Shown piece after piece: positions 8,557 to 16,529 of a stretch of DNA of 35,390 nucleotides (positions within the stretch are counted from its first letter, which is position 1; each line of letters starts with the position of its first letter). The stretch covers positions 1 through 35,390 of the forward strand of contig JACRFH010000065.1 of the NCBI GenBank assembly GCA_016217975.1. The letters run 5' to 3'. Source of the stretch: Candidatus Kaiserbacteria bacterium (GTDB taxonomy: Bacteria; Patescibacteriota; Minisyncoccia; Phycocordibacterales; UBA2100). The notes under the pieces are model-generated. The model was not told the origin of the DNA, made no database searches, and was given only the letters and a program-made list of their open reading frames with translations. The position numbers were made by a program, and so were the translations under genes.

Positions 8557-9855
8557 TCATTCTCGCACTATCTCACCTTCGGAGTAGCGGATCTTCCCGC
8601 CGACGATGGTGTAGACCGCTTTGCCGGTGAGCTTCTTGCCGATGAAGGGTGAGTTCTTGCCCTTTGAAAAGAATTTCTTGGCATCGACGATCCATTCCTT
8701 ATCGGTATCAAATATCGCGATGTCGGCGTCGGCCCCTACGGAGAGATGGCCCTTGTCGACGCCGATGATCTTTGCGGGAGCTATCGTCATCTTTTCTATT
8801 CCCTTCGAGAAGTCGATGTGTTTCTTTTTCACCAAGTAGGTATTCATGACCGCAAAGCTTGTTTCAAGTCCCACGAATCCGAATGCCGCGTCTTGAAATG
8901 CTTTTATCTTGTCCGGCTCGATGTGCGGCGCGTGATCGGTCGTGAAGCAATCCACCGTGTCGTCCTTGATGCCTTCAATGATCGCATCGATGTGGTCTTG
9001 TGAGCGAAGTGGTGGATACATTTTCGCATTGGTGTTGTAGCCCATGCATTCCTCGTCGGTGAGCGCGAAATGCTGGACCGAGACTTCAGCCGATATGTTT
9101 TTGGCTCCACGCTTTTTTGCTGCGCGAATTTCGCGCATAGCCCCCGCGGTCGAATTATGGAGGAGATGTAATCGCGCGCCAGTCTCTTCTGCAAGCAAGA
9201 TATTTTTGTAGACCGCAAGGTCTTCGGTTCCGGCAGAGATTCCCGGAAGGCCGAGCTGGGTCGAGACCCAGCCTTCGTGCATGACGCCGCCTTCGGTGAG
9301 CTCTTCCGTCTCGCAGTGACTCATGAGGAGCATGTCGCAGGTGCGCGCGTATTCCATCGCGCGCTTCAAAACCCCTTCGTGCTGCACATCCACGCCATCA
9401 TCCGTAATTGCAATCGCGCCAGAATTCTTGAGTTCGTTTATTTCACTAAGCATCGCGCCATTTTCACCCTTGGTGATGGAGCCTGCCGGATAGATGTTGA
9501 TGAGATCAAGCTCCCGAGCGCGCTTGAGAATAAATTCGATCACCGTTTGATTGTCGGCAATCGGTGTCGTGTTGGGCATCGTCACTACGCTAGTGACTCC
9601 TCCGGCAAGCGCGGCCATACTTCCCGTCTCAAGCGTTTCCTTATCTTCCCTTCCCGGCTCTCTGAAGTGCACTTGGATATCTATGAGGCCCGGTGTGACG
9701 ACGAGCCCGCTTGCATCAATTGTCTTGTCCGCTTTTTCTTTTAGATTTTTCCCAATCTTTGCGATCTTCCCATTTTCAACAAACACATCCATCACTCCAT
9801 CGACGTCATTTTTCGGGTCTACCACTCGTCCGTTTTTTATCAAAAGTGTAGTCAT
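8557..9855 (-). CDS. pyrC: Dihydroorotase
   Basis: PGLIDIQVHFREPGREDKETLETG, TTDHAPH, SHCETEEL motifs. Confidence 0.95.
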   Translation of the reverse strand: MTTLLIKNGRVVDPKNDVDGVMDVFVENGKIAKIGKNLKEKADKTIDASGLVVTPGLIDIQVHFREPGREDKETLETGSMAALAGGVTSVVTMPNTTPIADNQTVIEFILKRARELDLINIYPAGSITKGENGAMLSEINELKNSGAIAITDDGVDVQHEGVLKRAMEYARTCDMLLMSHCETEELTEGGVMHEGWVSTQLGLPGISAGTEDLAVYKNILLAEETGARLHLLHNSTAGAMREIRAAKKRGAKNISAEVSVQHFALTDEECMGYNTNAKMYPPLRSQDHIDAIIEGIKDDTVDCFTTDHAPHIEPDKIKAFQDAAFGFVGLETSFAVMNTYLVKKKHIDFSKGIEKMTIAPAKIIGVDKGHLSVGADADIAIFDTDKEWIVDAKKFFSKGKNSPFIGKKLTGKAVYTIVGGKIRYSEGEIVRE

Positions 9856-9992
9856 ACCCGGTTAGTACAATTTCGAATAATTTCTTGTGTGGCAATAACA
9901 GCTGTCGCACGAATAACCACTTCAGTTGTTGTTCTAGATTTGGTTTGGTTTGTGTTCATAGTGAGCCATTCGAAATTGTCCTACCGGGCATA
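9853..9992. repeat. Intergenic long inverted-repeat element, copy 1 (pyrB-pyrC gap)
   Basis: Arms 9853..9878 CATACCCGGTTAGTACAATTTCGAAT and 9967..9992 ATTCGAAATTGTCCTACCGGGCATA. Confidence 0.8.
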
Positions 9993-9993
9993 G

Positions 9994-11046
9994 TCATTTG
10001 CGGACAAACTCTTTAGTCTTTCCGTCGATGCGGTCGCACAGAAGCCACAAGAGCGCCTTACGGACCGCCATGCCATTTTCTACCTGGCGCAAGATGTGCG
10101 ACTGCTCATCTACGGCGGCGAGCGCGGAGTGCACGTCGATATCGCGGATGACTGGTCCTGGGTGCATAAGAATTGCGTCCTTGCTCGCCAAGTCGAGGCG
10201 TTTGCGCGAGATTCCGAACATCTTGGAATATTCGCGCAGCGATGGAATGAAGCCGTTGGCCCCGCGCTCACTCTGCACTCGCAGTGCGTAGACGACATCA
10301 GCGCCTTTTCCGCCAGAGGCGGATCCTCCTCCGGAGGACAGCGCCTCTTCAATGTTTACAAATGTTTTTACGCCAAACTTCTCGACTTCTTTCGGCAAGA
10401 GCGTGAGTGGTGCCGCGACGCGGATCTCGGCTTTAAGCATTTTGAGGAGTCGCACGAGCGAGCCAAAGACGCGTGAGTGCGTGATGTCGCCGACGATCGT
10501 CACTGTCTTCCCTTTCATATCCTTGGATCCGAAATGATCGAGCATGGTGAGGCCGTCGAGAAGCGCTTGCGTGGGATGTTCGTGCCACCCGTCGCCCGCA
10601 TTCACGATCGATGCCTGCGTGTGCCGCGCCGCCATCTCGGGCACGCCGGATTCTTTGGAGCGGATCACGATTACTTTTACGTTGTATGCGTCGATGGTCT
10701 CGATCGTGTCGAGATAACTCTCGCCTTTTTGGAGCGAGCTGTTGGCCGAAACTCCCGCGGTATCCATCGAGAGCTGCTTGGCAGCGAGGTCGAAGCTTGA
10801 GCTCGTGCGAGTCGACGGTTCGAAGAAGGCGTTGACCTGCGAGTAGCCTTTGTTGAACGAAAATTTATAGGTGCGGTAGTCGCGGAATCTTCGTGCGACA
10901 TCGTAGATGAGCTCCAAATCCTTCTGCGTTACCTGATCAATCGAGACGAGATCTTGGAAAGAGAGGTCGCGATTTTTCCGAAAAGAATTGAGATCCTCTT
11001 CGGCTTCAGAAGGCGGTTTCCTTCGTAGCGCGATATCAGCAGTCAT
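9994..11046 (-). CDS. pyrB: Aspartate carbamoyltransferase catalytic subunit
   Basis: FFEPSTRTSSSFDLAAKQLS, HPTQALLDGLTM, MHPGPVIRDIDV motifs. Confidence 0.95.
   Translation of the reverse strand: MTADIALRRKPPSEAEEDLNSFRKNRDLSFQDLVSIDQVTQKDLELIYDVARRFRDYRTYKFSFNKGYSQVNAFFEPSTRTSSSFDLAAKQLSMDTAGVSANSSLQKGESYLDTIETIDAYNVKVIVIRSKESGVPEMAARHTQASIVNAGDGWHEHPTQALLDGLTMLDHFGSKDMKGKTVTIVGDITHSRVFGSLVRLLKMLKAEIRVAAPLTLLPKEVEKFGVKTFVNIEEALSSGGGSASGGKGADVVYALRVQSERGANGFIPSLREYSKMFGISRKRLDLASKDAILMHPGPVIRDIDVHSALAAVDEQSHILRQVENGMAVRKALLWLLCDRIDGKTKEFVRK
10309..10338 (-). repeat. 30-bp in-frame palindromic cassette, copy 2 (in pyrB)
   Basis: Minus strand TCCTCCGGAGGAGGATCCGCCTCTGGCGGA; encodes SSGGGSASGG between EAL and KGADVVYALRVQ. 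Confidence 0.9.
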
Positions 11047-11087
11047 TAAAAGAGAAGTATAGCATGTATCCCCAAAAAAGCAAGTTT

Positions 11088-11118
11088 GAGGCCGGGCAAC
11101 GGTGAGCCGCCCGGCCTC
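11088..11118 (-). terminator. Rho-independent-like terminator
   Basis: Minus strand GAGGCCGGGC...GCCCGGCCTC hairpin followed by AAACTTGCTTTTTTGG. Confidence 0.65.
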
Positions 11119-11127
11119 GCGCGCAAT

Positions 11128-11289
11128 TCACTTCTTCTCGGCTGGTTCGGGCTTAGCGACCACCTTCCGGAACTTTCGGGGAATTGCCCCGGTGTTCCGC
11201 AAGAGTCGCCTCGCCTGGGCGGAATTAGTATGTTCCGCCTGTTTCCTGACGAGATCGATGAGCTTGCGCGGTCCGCTTGGATTTGACAC
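11128..11289 (-). CDS. Small basic protein (53 aa), GTG start
   Basis: MSNPSGPRKLIDLVRKQAEHTNSAQARRLLRNTGAIPRKFRKVVAKPEPAEKK; GGAG Shine-Dalgarno upstream of the GTG and terminator directly downstream. Confidence 0.5.
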   Translation of the reverse strand: MSNPSGPRKLIDLVRKQAEHTNSAQARRLLRNTGAIPRKFRKVVAKPEPAEKK

Positions 11290-11351
11290 CTTTCGGTCTC
11301 CTCTATCACGAACGCAAGTCCAACCTATCACCGAAAACTCATGCTTGCGAA

Positions 11352-11469
11352 TCACGCCAGCGGCTGGTGCTCGATGTCTTCCTTTTTCTTGGGAGTCACG
11401 CCATTTGCGATGAGGATCTTCTCGAATTCGTCGCGTTCTATTGTTTCGACTTCGACAAGCGCTTTAGCA
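11352..11469 (-). pseudogene. Duplicated ftsH 3' end
   Basis: Encodes [38 protein letters not shown], identical in protein to the FtsH C-terminus at 12890..13006; the DNA differs at about 10 synonymous sites. Confidence 0.92.
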
Positions 11470-11479
11470 GCCTGTCCCA

Positions 11480-11776
11480 TTATAACTCCCTCGGTCTTGG
11501 AGGCATCCGCGAGGAATGACGAACATGAACGACGACGATCGTTTCCTTCTCCACCGTGAAATATACAAGGTACGGATATGAGGAAACGGGCATGACACGG
11601 ACCCGTTCGTTGCTCGTCTCAAGTCCGTAGCCTGGAAATTCTCCGATAGCAGTGACGCATCGTTCGATGGCACGCCGCACGCTCTCCGCCCCTTGCGGGC
11701 TTTCCTTGATGAGATAGTTTCGAATATCCGTGAGATCGCGCACGGCACGCGGGCTCAACCGCGTCTTCAATGCCAT
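11480..11776 (-). CDS. ParE/RelE-family toxin
   Basis: LSPRAVRDLTDIRNYLIKESPQGAESVRRAIERCVTAIGEFPGYGLETSNERVRVMPVSSYPYLVYFTVEKETIVVVHVRHSSR, typical RelE/ParE layout. Confidence 0.88.
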   Translation of the reverse strand: MALKTRLSPRAVRDLTDIRNYLIKESPQGAESVRRAIERCVTAIGEFPGYGLETSNERVRVMPVSSYPYLVYFTVEKETIVVVHVRHSSRMPPRPREL

Positions 11777-11997
11777 GGCTTGCGCAAGACTGCATCCACC
11801 TCCTTTTCCGACGCAAATTCGCCCCGATCAGCTTGCGCTAATCCTTCTTCCACGGCCGCGTTTTCCTCGGGCGAAAGCTGGTAGACACCACCGTGTCGTG
11901 CCCCAATCTCGTCGATCGTCTGTGCAAGTTCGTCGCGCGCCTTCTTGGAAAGAAGCGCGATACGCTCCGCAAGAACTGCCACGTCTTCCTCGGTCAT
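11767..11997 (-). CDS. Antitoxin partner of ParE/RelE toxin
   Basis: 76 aa ORF directly upstream and overlapping the toxin start; YQLSPEENAAVEEGLAQADRGEFASEKEVDAVLRK resembles antitoxin C-termini. Confidence 0.8.
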   Translation of the reverse strand: MTEEDVAVLAERIALLSKKARDELAQTIDEIGARHGGVYQLSPEENAAVEEGLAQADRGEFASEKEVDAVLRKPWH

Positions 11998-12039
11998 GCC
12001 ATCTACTATAGCATAATCCTTTTCATTAAAACGGCGTAT

Positions 12040-12054
12040 TGAGATGTCATCTCA
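12040..12054. promoter_or_regulatory. Candidate operator palindrome of the toxin-antitoxin operon
   Basis: TGAGATG-T-CATCTCA, perfect 7-bp inverted repeat, about 43 bp upstream of the antitoxin start. Confidence 0.4.
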
Positions 12055-12135
12055 TTACATCTGTCGGCAAGAAGAATTTCGGGCGCGTCATCGTCGGCAA
12101 GCACTCTCTCGCCCTCCCCGCAATCGCGTAATAGC

Positions 12136-12810
12136 CTATTTGCCCAATGCTCGAATGCTATCTCTAAGTTTTGACAATGACTGTCGAATGGCTTCCATCG
12201 TTTGTATCTCTGACTCGATTTTCTTTAGAGTCTCGGCACGATCTTGAGAAAAACTTAGTTTATCAATTTCATATTCAATGTTTCGCGACGCACTCTTGGC
12301 GTTTGTGCCAGCCCGGTCAACTTCCACAAGATTTGCAGTTCGCGCACTACTGATATTATCCATTTCAACTCCTATCGCTGCAGCCTCATCACGTCTACCG
12401 CGCTCTGCGTATTGCTGGCGCAGATTCCTCTTTGGTGCTAGGAGTTTTTCATACGCTGGTCCGGAAATGGCTTCTATTTCTTTCGAGAGTGTATCAATTG
12501 CCGCGAGTTTCTCTTTTGCAATATTACGAATTTGGGCTTCACTTAGTTTGCTGACATCAACCTTTGATTCAGCGCCGCCAATCTGTACACCTAACTCTTT
12601 TAGGCGGTCAGTTGATTTTTTTATCGCGTCTTGATGCTTGGGAAGTTCTTTCAATAATTTTTCGGCTGCGCCCTTTAAGCCTTCCTGCGCATGTGCTTCG
12701 CCCGAAAGAGTAGTGGTCGACAGCACGAATGCGGCAAAGGCGATTCTCAATCCGTCCTGTAATCTGTTCATTAACTGCTCACCTGCTCCACTAGCTTTTT
12801 CCAAGCCCAT
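12136..12810 (-). CDS. Secreted coiled-coil hypothetical protein
   Basis: N-terminal hydrophobic signal-like segment ending AHAQ, long helical charged body; no family recognised. Confidence 0.65.
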   Translation of the reverse strand: MGLEKASGAGEQLMNRLQDGLRIAFAAFVLSTTTLSGEAHAQEGLKGAAEKLLKELPKHQDAIKKSTDRLKELGVQIGGAESKVDVSKLSEAQIRNIAKEKLAAIDTLSKEIEAISGPAYEKLLAPKRNLRQQYAERGRRDEAAAIGVEMDNISSARTANLVEVDRAGTNAKSASRNIEYEIDKLSFSQDRAETLKKIESEIQTMEAIRQSLSKLRDSIRALGK

Positions 12811-12889
12811 AATGTTTTATGGTTAAGTTCCTAATGCGTTGATCGTAGCACCGACAATCAAATACGCCAGACACTATTCAGGGTATATC

Positions 12890-14842
12890 TCAAGCCAGCG
12901 GCTGATGCTCGATGTCTTCTTTTTTCTTGGGAGTGACGCCGTTGGCGATGAGGATCTTCTCGAATTCGTCGCGCTCTATTGTTTCGACTTCCACAAGTGC
13001 TTTGGCAATCGCCACAAATGCTTTCTTGTGCGTCGTGATCACATCTTCGGCTTTCTTATAACAAGAGTCGATTATCTGCTTCACCTCATGATCAATCTGC
13101 TTGGCCACTTCTTCCGACCGCTCGCCACCTTCCAGGCCATTACCAAACATCGCGCGGCCGCGTGATGCATCAAACGCCATCGGGCCCATCTTGTCACTCA
13201 TGCCGTAGAGCGTCACCATGTCGCGCGCGAGTGACGTGAGTACTTGCAAGTCATTCGATGCGCCCGTCGTGAGATCATCAAACATCATCTTCTCGGCAAT
13301 GTAGCCGCCAAGTGAGACCGCAATGTCGTCAAGAAATTCTTTTTTCGACTGCATGCGCTTGTCATCAAACGGAAGTTTGAGCGTGTACCCGGCAGCTCTG
13401 CCGCGTGAAATGATCGAGACTTTGTGTACCGGATCGGCATATGGAAGCACGCTTGATACGATCGCGTGTCCCGCTTCGTGGTATGCGGTGATTTCTTTCT
13501 CGCGCCTATTGAGTACGTGTGAGGTGCGTTCGGGCCCAAGCATGACTTTCTCGATCGATCTGATGAGATCGAACTGCGTGAGCTCTTTCCTATCTTCGCG
13601 CGCGGCAAGAATCGCCGCTTCGTTCATAAGGTTGGCCAAGTCTGCTCCGCTAAATCCAGGCGTGCGTTCTGCGATGACGAACAATTTCACGTCGGGGCCA
13701 AGCGGCTTCTGGCGCGCATGCGTCGTTAAAATATCTTCGCGGTCTTTCCTATCCGGTAGATCAATCGTCACGCGCCTATCAAATCTGCCCGGGCGCAAGA
13801 GCGCAGGATCCAAGACATCCGGCCTGTTCGTTGCCGCCATCACGATCACTTTTTCATTGGGCTCGAAACCATCCATTTCGACGAGAATCTGATTCAAGGT
13901 CTGCTCACGCTCATCGTTGCCACCGCCGACCCCCGTGCCACGAATACGCCCCACCGCATCGATCTCGTCGACGAAAATAATTGCAGGCGCAGCTTTTTTG
14001 GCAGTCTGGAAAAGATCGCGCACGCGCGATGCGCCGACGCCTACAAACATTTCCACAAATTCTGATCCCGAGATCGAGAAAAATGGCACACCAGCCTCGC
14101 CTGCTACAGCTCTTGCAAGTAGCGTTTTTCCGGTTCCCGGTGCCCCCATCAATAAAACGCCCTTGGGAATTCGCGCACCGATCTGAATAAATTTCTTTGG
14201 ATTTTTCAAAAAGTCGACGATTTCCGTGAGTTCCACTTTCGCCTCCTTCGCACCTGCGACATCTTTAAACGTCACGCGCTGCACTTCGTCTTCGGGCGAT
14301 ATCAAACGCGCGAGAGATCTCCCAAACGTAAATGCCTGCATGCCTCCGCCTCCGCGAAGCTGCCGCGAGAGATACCAGATGACACCAAAAAGAAGTAGTG
14401 CTGGCACAAGTATCGGCACAAGCGTGAGGAACCAAAATCTGATGCCGCCTTCGTCCTTGATATCGATCGCGACAGCCCCAAGCTTTTCCGGCGAAACCTG
14501 AAAGCCGGAGAGTGTCTGCGTGAGCGACGCCTCACTTTCTTTGCGCGAAGTCTTTGTCGTCTTGTCAGAGTAGGTAGCGGTGAGCGAATCGCCTTCGATT
14601 GTAATAGCCGTAATCTTCCCTGCATCGATGTCAGTTGCGATCTGCGAAAGCGGCACTTCCTCACTTTTATTCGTCACATAATCGCGCACGAGCGAGTAGC
14701 CGGCAGAAAGCGCGAGGAATACCACAAGGGCTAGGCCCAGCTGCATCCAGATATTTGGACCCTCCCCTTTTGGGGGCGAGACGTTTTTGCCCTTCTTGGG
14801 CTTGTCTTTGTTGGAAGACGGCATGATAGACGCATTATACAT
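12890..14842 (-). CDS. ftsH: ATP-dependent zinc metalloprotease FtsH
   Basis: [26 protein letters not shown]-region [19 protein letters not shown], zinc-site HEAGH. Confidence 0.97.
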   Translation of the reverse strand: MYNASIMPSSNKDKPKKGKNVSPPKGEGPNIWMQLGLALVVFLALSAGYSLVRDYVTNKSEEVPLSQIATDIDAGKITAITIEGDSLTATYSDKTTKTSRKESEASLTQTLSGFQVSPEKLGAVAIDIKDEGGIRFWFLTLVPILVPALLLFGVIWYLSRQLRGGGGMQAFTFGRSLARLISPEDEVQRVTFKDVAGAKEAKVELTEIVDFLKNPKKFIQIGARIPKGVLLMGAPGTGKTLLARAVAGEAGVPFFSISGSEFVEMFVGVGASRVRDLFQTAKKAAPAIIFVDEIDAVGRIRGTGVGGGNDEREQTLNQILVEMDGFEPNEKVIVMAATNRPDVLDPALLRPGRFDRRVTIDLPDRKDREDILTTHARQKPLGPDVKLFVIAERTPGFSGADLANLMNEAAILAAREDRKELTQFDLIRSIEKVMLGPERTSHVLNRREKEITAYHEAGHAIVSSVLPYADPVHKVSIISRGRAAGYTLKLPFDDKRMQSKKEFLDDIAVSLGGYIAEKMMFDDLTTGASNDLQVLTSLARDMVTLYGMSDKMGPMAFDASRGRAMFGNGLEGGERSEEVAKQIDHEVKQIIDSCYKKAEDVITTHKKAFVAIAKALVEVETIERDEFEKILIANGVTPKKKEDIEHQPLA

Positions 14843-14846
14843 AATT

Positions 14847-14945
14847 AGCTCGCAGCTTCTAGTAACTAGCTTTTAGCCTCTAGCAAATCCGATTCTTTTA
14901 CTTTTCTAGAAGCTAGCACCTAGAAGCTAGAAGCTATATGCTAGT
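14847..14945. repeat. Clustered CTAGAAGC/GCTTCTAG direct and inverted repeats between ftsH and smpB
   Basis: AGCTTCTAGTAACTAGCTTTTAGCCTCTAGC ... CTAGAAGCTAGCACCTAGAAGCTAGAAGCT. Confidence 0.7.
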
Positions 14946-14948
14946 GGG

Positions 14949-15386
14949 ATGTCGCTCATAGAAAACGCAAAAGTAACGTTTGACTACGACCTACTCGAGA
15001 CGATGGAGGCGGGTTTGGAGTTGTTTGGATTTGAGGTGAAGTCTCTGCGGGCAAAGCTGGGCTCGCTCAAGGGCGCACGCGTGGTCGCCCGAGGTGGCGA
15101 GGCGTATCTGGTAGGGGCCACAATCCCCGCCTGGCAGAAAGCCAACGCCCCCAAAAGCTTTGATCCAGAGCGCACCCGGCGGCTCTTGCTCAAAAAGCAG
15201 GAAATTGCGCATATTTCAAGCGCTGAAGGCCAGGCTGGATTGACAATAGTGCCACTTTCGGTGTACAATTCCGGACGAAATCTGAAGCTCTCCATCGCGG
15301 TGGCCCGCGGAAAGAAAAAACAAGATAAGCGTCTATCTATACGGGCCCGCGAAGAGAAGCGGCGACTAAAACGTCTTACAATGTAA
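14949..15386 (+). CDS. smpB: SsrA-binding protein SmpB
   Basis: ENAKVTFDYDLLETMEAGLELFGFEVKSLRAKLGSLKGARVVARGGEAYLVGATI, ARGKKKQDKR. Confidence 0.96.
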   Translation: MSLIENAKVTFDYDLLETMEAGLELFGFEVKSLRAKLGSLKGARVVARGGEAYLVGATIPAWQKANAPKSFDPERTRRLLLKKQEIAHISSAEGQAGLTIVPLSVYNSGRNLKLSIAVARGKKKQDKRLSIRAREEKRRLKRLTM

Positions 15387-15413
15387 GACGTTCGCCCGGC
15401 TCGGGGAGCTTAG
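15366..15413 (+). repeat. Variable-stem double palindrome, copy 2 (3' end of smpB)
   Basis: CTAAA-ACGTCTTAC.AAT.GTAAGACGT-TCGCCCG-GCTC.GGG.GAGC-TTAG. Confidence 0.75.
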
Positions 15414-15451
15414 GGATTGAGTACGTTGAAAGAGGAGTAATCAGCTTCAAA

Positions 15452-15571
15452 GTGTGGCTCCAACCAGAAAGGAAGGTGATTCCGTTGTGGGAGGTCCACG
15501 CCCTGATCGCAGTGATCACGGTCGTAGCGCTCGCCAGCTTGCTGGCCGTCGCGCGCCGACTTGATCGGTGA
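15452..15571 (+). CDS. Candidate 39-aa single-pass membrane microprotein
   Basis: GTG start; MWLQPERKVIPLWEVHALIAVITVVALASLLAVARRLDR; one strong TM segment followed by a basic tail; AGAGGAG upstream but at non-ideal spacing. Confidence 0.35.
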   Translation: MWLQPERKVIPLWEVHALIAVITVVALASLLAVARRLDR

Positions 15572-15646
15572 CGGGGGGCGGGCTCTGAGGGAATTCGGAC
15601 CCGCCACACTTTGGCGCTGATTGATGATCTTTGAAAATTAAATAGC

Positions 15647-15767
15647 CCAGCCGGTCCCCATGAGATATTAAGGTTCGACAGAGTACACGATTGATTAGAT
15701 TACAGACTCGATAGTTGAAAAAGATTTTGGTATCTCACGAAGGCCGGTTGGAAAAGACCAGCCACTC
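15647..15767 (+). ncRNA. Candidate structured 5' leader of the GIY-YIG gene
   Basis: Nested long-range pairings CCAGCCGG(15647)/CCGGTTGG(15744) and TGAGATA(15661)/TATCTCA(15731), with a competing hairpin GGCcGGT/ACCaGCC next to the start codon. Confidence 0.4.
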
Positions 15768-15776
15768 AGCTAAAGT

Positions 15777-16052
15777 ATGTCTGTGAACTACGCAGTATAT
15801 ATTCTCTATAGCGAGAAAGATAAACGTCTCTATGTGGGATGCACATCAAATCTCGACGAACGTCTTGCTCGACATCGAAGAGGAGAAGTCGGGGCGACCA
15901 GATTTCGGAGACCGTTAACGCTCATTCATTCGGAAGAGTTCGTCGACAAAGCGGAAGCGTTCAATCGCGAGCGATTTCTCAAATCTCTTTGGGGAGCTCG
16001 CGAAAAGAAGAAAATACTGCGGGAGTATCTTGGGCTAAAACATTCTGCTTAG
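15777..16052 (+). CDS. GIY-YIG domain nuclease family protein
   Basis: YAVYILYSEKDKRLYVGCTSNLDERLARHRRGEVGATRFRRPLTLIHSEEF...FNRERFLKSLWGAREKK. Confidence 0.92.
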   Translation: MSVNYAVYILYSEKDKRLYVGCTSNLDERLARHRRGEVGATRFRRPLTLIHSEEFVDKAEAFNRERFLKSLWGAREKKKILREYLGLKHSA

Positions 16053-16090
16053 CAGAATGTTCGCCCGAACATGCCATAGGCATGTTTTAG
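16035..16090 (+). repeat. Variable-stem double palindrome, copy 3 (abuts tmRNA 5' end)
   Basis: CTAAA-ACATTCTGC.TTA.GCAGAATGT-TCGCCCGAA-CATGCC.ATA.GGCATG-TTTTAG. Confidence 0.8.
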
Positions 16091-16478
16091 GGGGGTGACT
16101 GGCTTCGACAGGAAGTTCAGTTTGCCTGTGTGCAAGACGAAGGCGGACGAACCTTCTAAAAATCGTCCAAACCTAAGTGCAAACAAAACTGCACGGGGGG
16201 TTCTCTCTCCTATTCAGGTGGGAAATCTCGGCTTCGCCTTCGCCTAAACGCGCGGTGCGACCGTTCACTCGATGATTCCGATGCGCTGATGTGAACGTCA
16301 TATTATCGGATACGGCTTTTAATTCACTCCGACTAAAAGCTTAAAGAAAGAGAGTCCGACGCACGACTATGTTGCGCATTCTGTAGGTCGTATGTCTAAA
16401 CAAAATTGAATGCCCTACGTCTTGTAGATTCGCTTGCAGATCATTTTCTGGACTCGGGATCATTCCCCGACACCTCCA
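16091..16478 (+). ncRNA. ssrA: Transfer-messenger RNA
   Basis: 5' GGGGGTGACTGGCTTCGACA pairing with 3' CACCTCC-A; tag reading frame after AAGT-GCA-AAC; located downstream of smpB. Confidence 0.95.
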
Positions 16479-16484
16479 CCCATT

Positions 16485-16516
16485 AGCAAAAGACTCCCTT
16501 TCGGGAGTTTTTTGCT
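16485..16516 (+). terminator. Rho-independent terminator of ssrA
   Basis: AGCAAAAGACTCCC-TTTC-GGGAGTTTTTTGCT. Confidence 0.88.
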
Positions 16517-16529
16517 ATTTGTGACTACT

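Noticed and set aside
12698-12716. TTCGCCCGAA linker-like sequence in the 12136..12810 ORF.
   Set aside because: No flanking CTAAA/TTTTAG or two matching stems; linker motif alone is too short.
15577-15605. GGCGGG...CCCGCC hairpin after the microprotein as a terminator.
   Set aside because: Stem is good but there is no convincing T-tract, so not called as a terminator.
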